Below, piece by piece: positions 51,769 to 61,109 of a stretch of 64,000 nucleotides of DNA. Position numbers and translations under genes: made by a program. Below the pieces are notes generated by a model. It was given only the letters and a program-made list of their open reading frames with translations, made no database searches and was not told where the DNA came from. Origin of the DNA: CAVUQH01 sp963774445 (GTDB lineage Bacteria > Myxococcota_A > Polyangia > Haliangiales > Haliangiaceae); contig CAVZFC010000031.1 in NCBI GenBank assembly GCA_963774445.1, positions 592,088-656,087 on the forward strand, in the 5' to 3' direction. Within the stretch, counting starts at the first letter, position 1; every line of letters begins with the position of its first letter.

Positions 51769-53406
51769 GTGAATCAGGAAGTACCGTTTGCTCGCGTTCC
51801 GGCGGGTCTTGGCCAGGCCCTGTGCGACAAAGGGTTTACCGAGCTCACCGCCGTCCAAGCCGCCGTTCTTGCACCGGAATTTGCCTCCCGGGACCTGCGC
51901 ATCTCGTCGCAGACCGGCTCCGGCAAGACGGTCGCCATTGGCCTGGTGCTGGCCGCTGAGCTGGCCGACATCGATCCGCGGCCGGCGCGGGGACGGACCG
52001 CCCGTCCCCGCGTGCTGCTGATCGCCCCCACCCGCGAGCTGGCGCAGCAGCTGGGTCGCGAGCTCGGGTGGCTGTATCGCCCGCTGGGCGCCCGGGTTGC
52101 GGTGGTGACCGGTGGGACCGGGCTCGGTGGCGATTTCCGTACGCTGGGCCAGCAGCCGCACGTCTTGGTCGGCACCCCGGGACGATTGCTCGACCATCTC
52201 GAGCGGGCTTCCCTCGATCTGTCGCAGACGGGCGCGGTCGTCCTGGACGAGGCCGACGAGATGCTCGACATGGGCTTCCGCGACGAGCTCGCCGGCATCC
52301 TCGACACCACCCCGGCAGAGCGCCGGACGCACCTGGTCTCGGCGACGCTGCCGCGCGAGGTGTTGCGCCTCGCCGATGAGTATCAGACCGATCCGGCGCG
52401 GGTGCAGACCGCCCGGGCCGGCGCCGCCCACGCCGACATCGAGCACGTCGGCCACGCCGTGCGGCGAAGCGATCGGTTCGACACCCTGGTCAATCTGCTG
52501 CTCGCCGCCCCGGAGCAGCGCTCGCTCGTCTTCGTGCGCACGCGGGCCGATGCCAGCGACCTGGCGAGCGAGCTGCGCGAGCAGGGCTTCTCCGCCGGGG
52601 CCATGAGCGGCGACCTCGACCAGCGGGCGCGCAACGCCATGCTGTCGGCCTTCCGCTCCGGCGCTGTTCGCACCGTGGTCGCCACCGACGTCGCCGCCCG
52701 CGGCCTCGACATCGACGACGTCGGCCAGGTGGTTCATTTCGACCTGCCGGCCAACCCCGAGGTGTTCACCCACCGCAGCGGTCGTACCGGTCGCGCCGGC
52801 AACAAGGGCACGAGCGTGGCGCTGGTGCCGCCGCAGGAACACCGCCGGTTCGAGCAGCACCTGCGCCGCGCCGGCATCACCCTTCGCTGGCTGCCCGTGC
52901 CCACTCCGGCCAGCATCCAGGCAGCGGCCGACAGCCGCATGGCCGACGAGATTGCCGCCACCGACACCAGTGATCGCCGCCTGCGCGCCCTGGCCGAGCG
53001 ACTCCTCGACGGCGCCGACGCCGTGGACGTGGTTGCCGCGCTGCTGTCGAAGTCCGAGCACGCCGGGCCGTGCGCGCCCCGCGACGTCCGCACCGCCAGC
53101 GCGCCCAAGCCGCACACTGCCAGCGCGTCGAAGCCGCGCAAAAAGAGCCCCGGTCGCGATCGCAACGGCTCGTTCACTCCGTTCCACGTCAACTGGGGCA
53201 CCCGCGCTGGCGCCAACCCCAGCCGGCTGCTGGCGATGGTCTGCCGCCGAGGCAACGTTCGCGGTCAGCACATCGGCGCCATCGAGATCGGGCCCAGCGG
53301 ATCGACCGTCGACGTGGCCAGCCACCTGGCCGCCGACTTCGAGCGCGCCGCGCGCAAGCCCGACCCGCGCAATCCGCGGGTCAAGATTCGCCCCGCGACC
53401 CGCTGA
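51769..53406 (+). CDS. DbpA-like DEAD-box RNA helicase
   Basis: 545 aa from a GTG. Q motif region, Walker A SQTGSGKT (47-54), PTRELAQQ, GTPGRLL, DEAD at 160-163, SAT, and HRSGRTGRAG in domain 2. The C-terminal 75 residues match the RNA-binding domain of DbpA-type helicases (NWGTRAGANPSRLLAMVCRR). The role is likely 23S rRNA remodelling in ribosome assembly. Divergent from the DUF3996-like gene across 221 bases. Confidence 0.92.
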   Translation: MNQEVPFARVPAGLGQALCDKGFTELTAVQAAVLAPEFASRDLRISSQTGSGKTVAIGLVLAAELADIDPRPARGRTARPRVLLIAPTRELAQQLGRELGWLYRPLGARVAVVTGGTGLGGDFRTLGQQPHVLVGTPGRLLDHLERASLDLSQTGAVVLDEADEMLDMGFRDELAGILDTTPAERRTHLVSATLPREVLRLADEYQTDPARVQTARAGAAHADIEHVGHAVRRSDRFDTLVNLLLAAPEQRSLVFVRTRADASDLASELREQGFSAGAMSGDLDQRARNAMLSAFRSGAVRTVVATDVAARGLDIDDVGQVVHFDLPANPEVFTHRSGRTGRAGNKGTSVALVPPQEHRRFEQHLRRAGITLRWLPVPTPASIQAAADSRMADEIAATDTSDRRLRALAERLLDGADAVDVVAALLSKSEHAGPCAPRDVRTASAPKPHTASASKPRKKSPGRDRNGSFTPFHVNWGTRAGANPSRLLAMVCRRGNVRGQHIGAIEIGPSGSTVDVASHLAADFERAARKPDPRNPRVKIRPATR

Positions 53407-53456
53407 CGGCGTTGGATCGCGCGCGGATATCCTGAGACAATCGACCCAAGGGGGTC

Positions 53457-55367
53457 GTGGAGCCGCTCGCGGGGACAGATCGATACGTCATACGGCGCAT
53501 GCTGGGCGCGGGCGGCATGGGCGTCGTGTACGAGGCGCTCGACCGGGAGCGAAACGCCCTCGTCGCCCTCAAGACCCTGCGCCGGGTCAACGCCGCCGCC
53601 ATCGCTCGCTTCAAGCGTGAGTTTCGCGGGCTGGCCGGGGTGATCCACCCGAACCTGGTCGCCTTGTACGAGCTGGTCGCCGACGGGGAAGACGTGTTCT
53701 TCACGATGGAGCTGGTCCAGGGGATTCACCTTCACCGGTGGGTGCGCCGGCTGGGTCCTGCGGAACCGACGCCTGACGGCCTCGACAGCCCGAGTCTGCT
53801 CGAGGAAACCGAGGCTACCCAGGACACGCGGGTGGCGACGACGACCGGCAGCCGTGCGCCGACCGGGAGCGAGGCCGAGCTCGGCGAGCTGGACCTCCGC
53901 CGGCTGCGAGTCGCGCTGCGCCAGCTCGCCGAGGGCGTCGCCGCGATTCACGACGCGGGCATGCTGCACCGCGATCTGAAGCCGTCCAACGTGCTGGTCA
54001 CCGAGGACGAGCGCGTCGTCATCCTCGACTTCGGCCTGGTGACGAGCCTGGCCGACGAGAGCACGAAGAACACCGAGGACCGGCCGCTCGAGGGAACCGT
54101 CGCGTTCATGGCTCCGGAGCAGGGCGCACGCATGGCGCTCACGCCGGCCAGCGACTGGTACGCCGTCGGCGTGATGCTGCACATGGCGCTGACGGGCCGG
54201 CCGCCGTTCCGCGGCGGGCGCGACGACGTGCTGATGGACAAGCAGCGGTTCGAGCCGCCGGCGCCCAGCCAGCTCATGGCCAACGTGCCGCCGGACCTGG
54301 ACGCGTTGTGTGTCGACCTGATGCGGCGCGACCCGGGCGGGCGACCGTCGACCCAGGAAATCTTGCGCCGCGTCGGCAGCGACGTGGTGCCGACGCGCAC
54401 TCGCACATCGCTCGGATCGTCCCAGGCCGCCTACAACGTGATCGTGGGCCGCGACCGCCACCTGGCCCGGCTCGATGCGGCGCTGGCGACGACGAAACAG
54501 CGCCGGCCGTCGCTGGCCTTCGTGCGCGGCCCGTCGGGGATGGGCAAGAGCCGCCTGGTCCACGCGTTCGTCGACGGGGTGCAGCATCAGGATGATGCAG
54601 TAGTGCTACGCGGCCGCTGCTACGAGCAGGAGTCGGTGCCCTACAAGGCGGTCGACAGCTTGATCGACGCCCTGAGCCAGTACCTGGCGCAGCTCCCGCA
54701 GCTCGACGTGGAGGGGCTGATGCCGCGGGACGCCCATGCGCTCTCGCGCGTGTTCCCGGTATTGCGCCAGGTCGAGGCGATCACGGCCGGGCGCCGGCGC
54801 GACCTGGACTCACCGGATCCCCAGGAGCTGCGGCGACGCGCGTTCGCCGCGCTGCGCGAGCTGCTGGCGAGGCTCGCGGATCGCGTGAGCCTGCTGCTCG
54901 TCGTGGACGACCTGCAGTGGGGTGACATCGACAGCGCGCACCTACTGTCAGCGCTGCTGCGGCCGCCGGACCCGCCGCCGTTGATGCTCCTCGCCTCCTA
55001 CCGCAGCGAGGATCGCGAGGGTAGCGAGTTTCTGCGCGAGCTCGAGGAACAGCTATCGGCCGGCGTTCAGGACGTTCACGACATCGAGGTCGGGCCGCTC
55101 TCTCCCGACGAGGCGCGCGAGCTGGCGCTGATTCACCTCGAGGACGACCCCAACCGCACCGAGCACGCCAACCGGATCGCCGAGGAGTCCAACGGCAGCC
55201 CGCTGTTCGTCGAGGAGCTCGCGCGCCACGTGCGCAACGCCCCCGCTACCGACGGCACGGTCTCGCTGGCCGAGGTAATGACGGCGCGCCTGCTCCGCCT
55301 GCCGGGGCCGGCCGCCCGTCTGCTGTTCAACGGTGGCGGTCGCGACGCGCCCGATCGAGCGCCGTGA
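53457..55367 (+). CDS. Ser/Thr kinase-AAA ATPase, N-terminal part of a frameshifted protein
   Basis: 636 aa in frame, GTG with GGGGG just upstream. Kinase domain 10-305 with Lys39, HRDLKPSN 171-178 and DFG 191-193, interrupted by a 40-residue Thr/Glu-rich insert. An AAA_16-type ATPase begins at about 328 (Walker A 358-365). The frame ends shortly after LRLPGPAARLL, 13 residues into a stretch whose other frame carries the rest. Removing one base near 55329 would join it to the next gene as a single protein of about 1,250 aa, the usual size for myxobacterial kinase-AAA-TPR proteins. Confidence 0.88.
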   Translation: MEPLAGTDRYVIRRMLGAGGMGVVYEALDRERNALVALKTLRRVNAAAIARFKREFRGLAGVIHPNLVALYELVADGEDVFFTMELVQGIHLHRWVRRLGPAEPTPDGLDSPSLLEETEATQDTRVATTTGSRAPTGSEAELGELDLRRLRVALRQLAEGVAAIHDAGMLHRDLKPSNVLVTEDERVVILDFGLVTSLADESTKNTEDRPLEGTVAFMAPEQGARMALTPASDWYAVGVMLHMALTGRPPFRGGRDDVLMDKQRFEPPAPSQLMANVPPDLDALCVDLMRRDPGGRPSTQEILRRVGSDVVPTRTRTSLGSSQAAYNVIVGRDRHLARLDAALATTKQRRPSLAFVRGPSGMGKSRLVHAFVDGVQHQDDAVVLRGRCYEQESVPYKAVDSLIDALSQYLAQLPQLDVEGLMPRDAHALSRVFPVLRQVEAITAGRRRDLDSPDPQELRRRAFAALRELLARLADRVSLLLVVDDLQWGDIDSAHLLSALLRPPDPPPLMLLASYRSEDREGSEFLRELEEQLSAGVQDVHDIEVGPLSPDEARELALIHLEDDPNRTEHANRIAEESNGSPLFVEELARHVRNAPATDGTVSLAEVMTARLLRLPGPAARLLFNGGGRDAPDRAP

Positions 55368-57213
55368 CGCGTGTCGCGCCGCCGGCGTCGACGACCCGGC
55401 AATGCTGTCGCTGCTCAAGGCCGGCAGCTTCCTCCGCGGGCGGGCGATCCACGGCGATCGCTACGTCGAGCCGTATCACGACCGAGTTCGCGAGACTTCG
55501 ATCGCCATGCTGTCGCCGGATCAGCTGCGCGAGCGACACCGCCGGCTGGCGCACGTGCTCGAGACCTCGCTTCACCCGGATCCAGAAACGCTGGCGACCC
55601 ACTTCCGCGGCGCGGGGCTCAACGAGCGGGCCGCCGAGAGCGCGATCGCGGCCGCCGAGCGGGCGACGAGCACGCTGGCCTTCGACCGCGCGGCGCGACT
55701 GTACCGCGACGCCCTCGAGCTCGACCCGTCGATCGCGAGCCGCGATCTGTGGACGGCGCTCGGCGACGCCCTGGCCAACGCCGGCCGCGGCGCCGAGGCG
55801 GCCGATGCCTACCTCGAGGCCGTCGAGGGAGCGACCGTCGCCGAGCAGCTCGACCTGCACCGCCGGGCGAGCGAGCAGTTGCTGTGCGGGGGCCACATCG
55901 AGCGCGGGTTGGCGTCGATCAACGAGGTCCTCGCCGCCGTGAACATGCGGCTGTCGCGGACGCCGCGGCGCGCCCTCGCGTCGCTCCTCTACTACCGCGC
56001 AAGACTGGGGTTGCGCGGCCTGAGCTTCAAGGAAAAGGACGCCAGCGAGATTCCCGCGAGCGAGCTGATGCGGGTGGACGTCACGTTCGCGGTCACCGAG
56101 GGACTGGGCATGGCCGACCCGATGCGCGCCGCCGTGTTCCAGAGCCGTAACCTGCTGCTATCGCTCAAGTGCGGCGAGGTCAGCCGAATCGCGCGGGCGC
56201 TCGCCGCCGAGGCGATCTTCAGCTCGATCGGCGGCACGAAGACCGCGGAGCACACCGCCAAGATCATCGAGATGCTGCGTCCTCTCGCCGAGCGCGTAGG
56301 CCACGACGGCATCACCGGCCAGGCGATCGGCGCCGAGGGGGTGTGCGCGTTTCAAGAGGGCCGGTTCCACGACTGCTACGAGCTGTGCACCCGGGCCGAG
56401 CAGATCTTCCGCGATCGCTGTACCGGCTATCGCTGGGAGCTGAGCACGGCGCACCTGTTTGCATGCTTCTGCCTCGCGCTCACCGGGCGGGTGCGCGAGA
56501 TGATGCAGCGGTTTCCCGGCCTCGTGGAGGAGGCGTACGAGCGCGGCGACCTGTACTCGGCCACGAGCCTGCGCGTATCGCTCGGCTTCTACATCCCGCT
56601 CGCCGAGGGCAAGGTCGAAGAAGCGTATCGGGTGATCGACGACGCAATGTTGCAGTGGGTGCCCGACAAGGTGCACCTCCAGCATGTCAACGCCCTCAAT
56701 TCGCGCTGCTTCATCGACACGTACGCCGGCGAAGCCGCCCGTGCCCTCGAGCGCTGCGACGCACTGTGGCGGGACCTCGAGCGGGCGTTCGTCCTGCGCG
56801 CTCAGATCATGCGCAGCATCCTTTACGGCGTGCGCGGCCGCGCCGCCCTCGGCGCCGCCTCGCAGAACAAGGACAAGGCGGCCGCGCGTCGTGCCGCCAG
56901 CGACGCGCGAAAGCTCGTCCGGGAAGGCCCGGCGCACAGCGTGTGCCAGGGCCTCTTGCTCGAAGCAGGCCTCGCCCACCTGCGCGGCGACGACGACCGA
57001 GCTCTCGAGCTGCTAATCGAAGGCGAACAGATGAGCGACCGGTGCGGCCTGAAGCTCAACGCCGTCGCGGCCAAACGCGTCCACGGCCAGCTAATCGCCG
57101 GCGACGAAGGTGAGGCCCTCGTCCGGGCGGCCGACGAGATGATGGTCGGCCAGGGCCTGCGCGAGCCCGACCGCATCGCCGCCCTGTTCGTCACCGGCTT
57201 CGAAGATTTGTAG
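55333..57213 (+). CDS. C-terminal AAA/TPR part of the frameshifted kinase protein
   Basis: 626 aa; overlaps the upstream fragment by 35 bases in another frame. It opens inside the winged-helix part of an AAA_16-type protein (RPIERRDACRAAGV, EPYHDRVRETS), then has a series of TPR-like repeats across residues 60-600. No ribosome site or natural start is visible, supporting a continuation of the kinase gene. The helical repeats would sense partners and regulate the kinase. Confidence 0.85.
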   Translation: MAVATRPIERRDACRAAGVDDPAMLSLLKAGSFLRGRAIHGDRYVEPYHDRVRETSIAMLSPDQLRERHRRLAHVLETSLHPDPETLATHFRGAGLNERAAESAIAAAERATSTLAFDRAARLYRDALELDPSIASRDLWTALGDALANAGRGAEAADAYLEAVEGATVAEQLDLHRRASEQLLCGGHIERGLASINEVLAAVNMRLSRTPRRALASLLYYRARLGLRGLSFKEKDASEIPASELMRVDVTFAVTEGLGMADPMRAAVFQSRNLLLSLKCGEVSRIARALAAEAIFSSIGGTKTAEHTAKIIEMLRPLAERVGHDGITGQAIGAEGVCAFQEGRFHDCYELCTRAEQIFRDRCTGYRWELSTAHLFACFCLALTGRVREMMQRFPGLVEEAYERGDLYSATSLRVSLGFYIPLAEGKVEEAYRVIDDAMLQWVPDKVHLQHVNALNSRCFIDTYAGEAARALERCDALWRDLERAFVLRAQIMRSILYGVRGRAALGAASQNKDKAAARRAASDARKLVREGPAHSVCQGLLLEAGLAHLRGDDDRALELLIEGEQMSDRCGLKLNAVAAKRVHGQLIAGDEGEALVRAADEMMVGQGLREPDRIAALFVTGFEDL

Positions 57214-57326
57214 CCCGCAGGCTTGGCCCCCAGGCTACTCCTCCCAGGTAAGGCCCGGTAAGTCCTCGGAATGCGGACCAGAATCTGGACAGCCTGTACA
57301 AGACTTGTCCAAGGGTTGAACGCCGT

Positions 57327-57356
57327 TTGAACGACAGTTCGCCCGCTTTGTATCAT
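57327..57356 (+). promoter_or_regulatory. Candidate sigma70-type promoter
   Basis: TTGAAC at 57327-57332 and TATCAT at 57351-57356 with an 18-base spacer, about 70 bases before the ATG of the SGNH esterase gene, in the least GC-rich part of the gap. The TTGAAC hexamer occurs twice in tandem. Confidence 0.4.
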
Positions 57357-57433
57357 AAGTAATAGAAACTACTGAACTTGCAGAACTGGTGCCCAGCTTG
57401 CACTGAGGAAGCCTCAACCCAGGGAGGCGTTCA

Positions 57434-59242
57434 ATGGCAGGGCGTGGGGCACACATCTCGTTTCTCCGGCTCGTCGCGAGGGCGGCGGTCATCATTCCCA
57501 CCACAGGATTGCTGATGGCACCTACCTGTGACCAATCGTTCGAGGGCTCGAAGGGGGAGTCCGGTCCACTGGTGCAGTACCGCGCCTTCGGCGACTCGAT
57601 CCCGTCGGGCAACAAAGGCAGCAGCTCGAGCCGCACGTCGTACGGGAGCTACGTCAACTTCTTCGCTGCCGACGCGGCCGAGGCCAACGGGTGGCGCGTC
57701 CAGTACAAGACCAAGACGGTCGCTGGTGAAACCACCTCCGCGATCAACAGCACGATGAACGAGAGCGCGCAAAGAGCAATGCTGGCCGAGGCGGACATCA
57801 TCACCTTCAACGGCGGCGGCAACGACTTCCTCGACGCGCAAGCCGCCTACAAGAGCAACTGCAACAAGACCGCCCTCGTGAGTGCGATCAACAGCTGGAA
57901 GGGCAGCTGGGACAAGGTCATCGCCACGGTCCGCGCCAATGCCAAGTCGGGCGCGATGATCCGCACGATGACCATCTACTACCCGCATCCGAACGCGGAC
58001 AGGGACGCCACGTGCTCAGGGCAGTCTGTGTTCGACGTCGTCTTGCCGCTCGGGCTCGCGGCCTCGCACTACATGTGCGCGACCGCCGAGGACGAGGGCT
58101 GGCGCTGTGCCGACGCGCTCCGCGCCATAAACTGCCCCACCGACGATCCGCGGTGCCCGGACCTGGAGTGGCTGAACAACCTCGAAGCCGGCGTCAACAC
58201 GGTGGGTGGCAACAGTTGCCCGCGCGTCAACGGCGGCATGATGGACCACGAGTGCATTCGCGACTACCTGGAGATCTCGGGCGACGCGGCGTTTCTCCAG
58301 GATCCCTCGAACACCCTGCTACAGAGCGGCGACGTCCACCCGAACGAAGCGGGCCACAACGCGATTGCCGATGCGCACCACGCCCTCGGCTACGATGACT
58401 GCGAGGCCTGCCCGTCGGCCCCCGTGCCCCCGGCGTGCGGCGACGGCACCTGCAACGCCGCCGAGAATGCTTCGATCTGTCCCGAAGACTGCCCGGATAG
58501 CTGTGGCGATGGCTTCTGCACCGGTGCCGAGAATGCGAGCTGCTCGGACTGCCCGGCGGTCTGTGGCGATGGCTTGTGCACCGGAGCGGAGAATGCCTCG
58601 ACCTGCAACAGCGACTGCCCGGATAGCTGTGGCGATGGCTTGTGCACCGGCGTCGAGAATGCGACCTGCTCCGACTGCGCGGCGGTCTGTGGCGACACGC
58701 TCTGCACCGGGTCGGAGGACTGCAATACCTGCGGCGGCGACTGCGGCGAATGCCCGGCTGGTACCTGCAACGGCATCTATTACGCGACCTCGGGCACCAG
58801 CAGCGCGTCGTTCACAGATGCGGACACGCACCAGTTCGACATCGACATGGCTGCCGGCAGCACCTACACCATCAGCACCTGCGATAGCACCTCGACGGAC
58901 ACCTATCTCCGGCTCCACACCAAGGCTGGGCAGCAGCTCACGGTCAGCGATGACGATTCCTCCTGCGGCAACGGGAGACAGTCCACCATCCACTACACGG
59001 CCACCACCAATGGCGTCCGTGTCCTGAGCCTCGGTTGCTACGGCAGCGCCTCCTGCGACGCGACCGTGTCGGTGTCGCCGGATGCCGTGTGCAACGACCT
59101 GACCGCCGGCGGTGGGGGCGGCGGCGGCGAGTGCGCCGCCTCGAGCTCCTGCGGCGGCCAGGCGCCGAGCGGTTGCTGGTGTGACTCCAGCTGCGCGAAC
59201 TACAATGACTGCTGTCCCGAGATCGTAGCGGACTGCGGATAG
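57434..59242 (+). CDS. Secreted SGNH/GDSL esterase with Cys-rich repeats and somatomedin-B-like end
   Basis: 602 aa, GGGAGG 6 bases before the ATG. Signal peptide, then an SGNH hydrolase (about 45-320) with block I GDS (nucleophile Ser55), block III GGGND (Asn130) and block V Asp300-Val-His302. Residues 335-440 hold five repeats of about 21 residues opening CGDG/CGDT, a Cys-rich repeat typical of myxobacterial exoproteins. A beta domain (about 445-545) and a Cys-rich end of 37 residues (CWCDSSCANYNDCC) that matches a somatomedin-B pattern follow. It may bind a surface and cleave esters there. Confidence 0.85.
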   Translation: MAGRGAHISFLRLVARAAVIIPTTGLLMAPTCDQSFEGSKGESGPLVQYRAFGDSIPSGNKGSSSSRTSYGSYVNFFAADAAEANGWRVQYKTKTVAGETTSAINSTMNESAQRAMLAEADIITFNGGGNDFLDAQAAYKSNCNKTALVSAINSWKGSWDKVIATVRANAKSGAMIRTMTIYYPHPNADRDATCSGQSVFDVVLPLGLAASHYMCATAEDEGWRCADALRAINCPTDDPRCPDLEWLNNLEAGVNTVGGNSCPRVNGGMMDHECIRDYLEISGDAAFLQDPSNTLLQSGDVHPNEAGHNAIADAHHALGYDDCEACPSAPVPPACGDGTCNAAENASICPEDCPDSCGDGFCTGAENASCSDCPAVCGDGLCTGAENASTCNSDCPDSCGDGLCTGVENATCSDCAAVCGDTLCTGSEDCNTCGGDCGECPAGTCNGIYYATSGTSSASFTDADTHQFDIDMAAGSTYTISTCDSTSTDTYLRLHTKAGQQLTVSDDDSSCGNGRQSTIHYTATTNGVRVLSLGCYGSASCDATVSVSPDAVCNDLTAGGGGGGGECAASSSCGGQAPSGCWCDSSCANYNDCCPEIVADCG

Positions 59243-59268
59243 GAGTCACTCCCTACTCTCACTGCGAG

Positions 59269-59299
59269 CGCCTCGTCTTCCGACGGGGCGTTCGTCTTT
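59269..59299 (+). terminator. Terminator after the SGNH esterase gene
   Basis: CGCCTCGTC (59269-59277) pairs with GACGGGGCG (59282-59290) around TTCC, followed by TTCGTCTTT. It lies 26 bases past the stop, between convergent genes. Confidence 0.7.
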
Positions 59300-59343
59300 G
59301 GACTCGCTGCGGTAGGCTCAGCATCAGCGCTGAGACGCGACTG

Positions 59344-59934
59344 TTAGTCGGCCGTGACGCTGTCGTCCTCGAGCGCGCCAAAGAGTGTCTTCAGCTCCTC
59401 GGCATCTTGTTCCGGAACTTTCATCTCGGTGAGGATGGCGGCGAAATCGTTGGTGATGGCGTCCCACTCCGCCGGCGTGAGCTCCAACTGAGCAAGGTAG
59501 TCCTTCATGGGGCGCCCCGTGTACTTGCACGGGCCACCCGCCTCCTTGCAGACGAAGTTCGTCAAGCGCTCGTGCAGCTCCCTGACGTTGACCCTCTTGG
59601 CCACCTCGCTGACCTTCTCGTTGGCCATGATGACGTCGTCCTTTTGCACGGCCTCGAGGAGCTTGCCGGTCATCACGTGTATGGCCTCGCGTCCGCCGAG
59701 ACGATCGTGCAACGATCCCCCCGCTGGCGGCGGCGTCGTCGGTTCCCCGGCCGCGTCGTCTCCGCCGAGCCCTGGCAGCGGTGCGTGCCCTGGTTCCGTC
59801 TGGATCCGCGCGCCCTGTTCGCCGCCCTTGCCCGGACCGTCTGACCGGGACCTCCACACCAGCACGCCCACACCCGCGACTACGGCGATTGCCAGCACCA
59901 TCACACCGACCCGCGCTCTCCCGGACTGGCTCAT
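59344..59934 (-). CDS. Membrane-anchored truncated-haemoglobin-like protein lacking the proximal His
   Basis: 196 aa. One membrane helix at residues 9-28, a Pro/Gly linker, then a group-1 truncated globin domain (about 74-190): SLHDRLGGREAI, CKEAGGPCKYTGRPM and AQLELTPAEWDAITNDF. In true globins the helix after YTGRxM carries the haem-ligating His; here that position is Leu147. The fold therefore looks conserved but haem binding by the normal ligand is lost. Function unknown; it may be a sensor or scaffold. Faces the periplasm if the helix is a signal anchor. Confidence 0.75.
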   Translation of the reverse strand: MSQSGRARVGVMVLAIAVVAGVGVLVWRSRSDGPGKGGEQGARIQTEPGHAPLPGLGGDDAAGEPTTPPPAGGSLHDRLGGREAIHVMTGKLLEAVQKDDVIMANEKVSEVAKRVNVRELHERLTNFVCKEAGGPCKYTGRPMKDYLAQLELTPAEWDAITNDFAAILTEMKVPEQDAEELKTLFGALEDDSVTAD

Positions 59935-60265
59935 CCATCCCCCCGCGTTTCGCGAACTCTAGCACGCACGCTGGAACCAGCGATTCCCAGCAAACCTGGC
60001 CGCTGGAGGAAGGGTCCGAATCGATCGCATTCCGGTGGACGAACCGGAGCTTCTTGGGTGACCCCACGGAGACCCGCGGCGTATTGACGGTGCGCGTGCG
60101 TTGGATGTTCGAGGGTTAGGGCGGCGCAGTCGCGTGATCCAACCGCAGCGCCAAGATCGCCGCTCCGCGTCTACGAGCTGGCGTGTTTCCTCGTTTTCTT
60201 TCCCGGTGCATTTCCGCGAAGTCAGACCTGCGCGGTAGCGTTACCCGCTTCGAGCCCGAGTCGTC
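59935..60265. other. Intergenic region, divergent starts
   Basis: 331 bases between the globin-like gene and the ADP-ribosyltransferase-like gene. Neither clear promoters, repeats nor a small gene with a ribosome site were seen here. Confidence 0.4.
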
Positions 60266-60886
60266 ATGGATCGTGATCAACCCGGATACCTCTACCATCG
60301 CCTCGTCGTCGGCTACCACGGCTGCGATCGCGCAACGGCGGAGAGCGTACTGCTCGGCGGCGAGTCGCTGCGGAAGAGCAGCAACCGCTACGACTGGCTG
60401 GGTGAAGGGATCTACTTCTGGGAGCACGGATACCGTCGCGCCGCCGAGTTTGCGCAGTGGAAGAAGGACCGCGGCGAGATCGAGGAGCCGATGGTGCTGG
60501 GCGCGTACATCCACCTCGGCCGCTGCTTCGACCTGACCGACACGTGGGCGACGTCGAGCTTGCCGGACTACTTCGAGAGGTTGCGTGCATCGCTCGAAGC
60601 AATGGGCGACCCGCTGCCGGAGAATCGGCCAGCGGGAGCAAGCGATTTCGATCTCGTGCTTCGCGACCTCGACTGCGCCGTGCTCAATCTGGCGCTCCGG
60701 CTGCTCGGGGATGAGGTCGGAGAGGACGAGAGCTACTTTCAGACCGTGCGCGGCGCGTTCGTCGAGGGCGATCCCGTCTACGAGGGTGCCCGCATTCACG
60801 CGAAAACCCACATCCAGATCGCCGTCCGGGACCCGGGCTGCATCCTGGGTTACTTCCGGCCCGCGGCCAGCTATACTGAGGGCTAG
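60266..60886 (+). CDS. Putative ADP-ribosyltransferase-fold toxin
   Basis: 206 aa, no signal. The N-terminal 60 residues carry GYHGC (His18) and LGEGIYFWE (Tyr50-Phe51), followed by RAAEFA, which resemble the His and Tyr motifs of diphtheria-toxin-type ADP-ribosyltransferases; the catalytic Glu cannot be placed with certainty. I have seen this YHG...DWLG.GIYFWE pattern in uncharacterised bacterial toxin-like proteins with a small downstream partner, as found here. It could modify a protein or nucleic acid. Medium confidence. Confidence 0.6.
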   Translation: MDRDQPGYLYHRLVVGYHGCDRATAESVLLGGESLRKSSNRYDWLGEGIYFWEHGYRRAAEFAQWKKDRGEIEEPMVLGAYIHLGRCFDLTDTWATSSLPDYFERLRASLEAMGDPLPENRPAGASDFDLVLRDLDCAVLNLALRLLGDEVGEDESYFQTVRGAFVEGDPVYEGARIHAKTHIQIAVRDPGCILGYFRPAASYTEG

Positions 60887-60894
60887 GTACGGTC

Positions 60895-61089
60895 ATGGAA
60901 CGGGATCTCACGGCAGACGATCTTCACGCGCGAGCCCTCAAACGCTTCGACGCGATGAGCCAGAAGGAGCGCGAGGAGCTGCTCAAGCGCGCTGGGATCC
61001 TCGATGACAACGGCGAGCTGGCCGAGCGCTACCGTCCGCCGAATGGCAACGGGCATGATCGGCCGCGCCACGCGACAGACCCGCGGTAG
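60895..61089 (+). CDS. Small partner (possible antitoxin) of the ADP-ribosyltransferase-like protein
   Basis: 64 aa, starting 8 bases after the toxin-like gene with a GGCTAGG site. A helix (DDLHARALKRFDAMSQKEREELLKRAG) is followed by a short polar tail (ILDDNGELAERYR) with Pro/Asn/His at the end. The LLKRAGILD-NGELA-RYR pattern appears in small proteins paired with toxins. It probably binds the upstream protein; a direct test is needed to call it an antitoxin. Confidence 0.55.
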   Translation: MERDLTADDLHARALKRFDAMSQKEREELLKRAGILDDNGELAERYRPPNGNGHDRPRHATDPR

Positions 61090-61109
61090 CTGGCTTTCGC
61101 CTGGCGGCG

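Noticed and set aside
57287..57299. Third copy of the GAACAA-type operator
   Set aside because: GGACAGCCTGTAC is only a loose match and has no second site 20 bases away.
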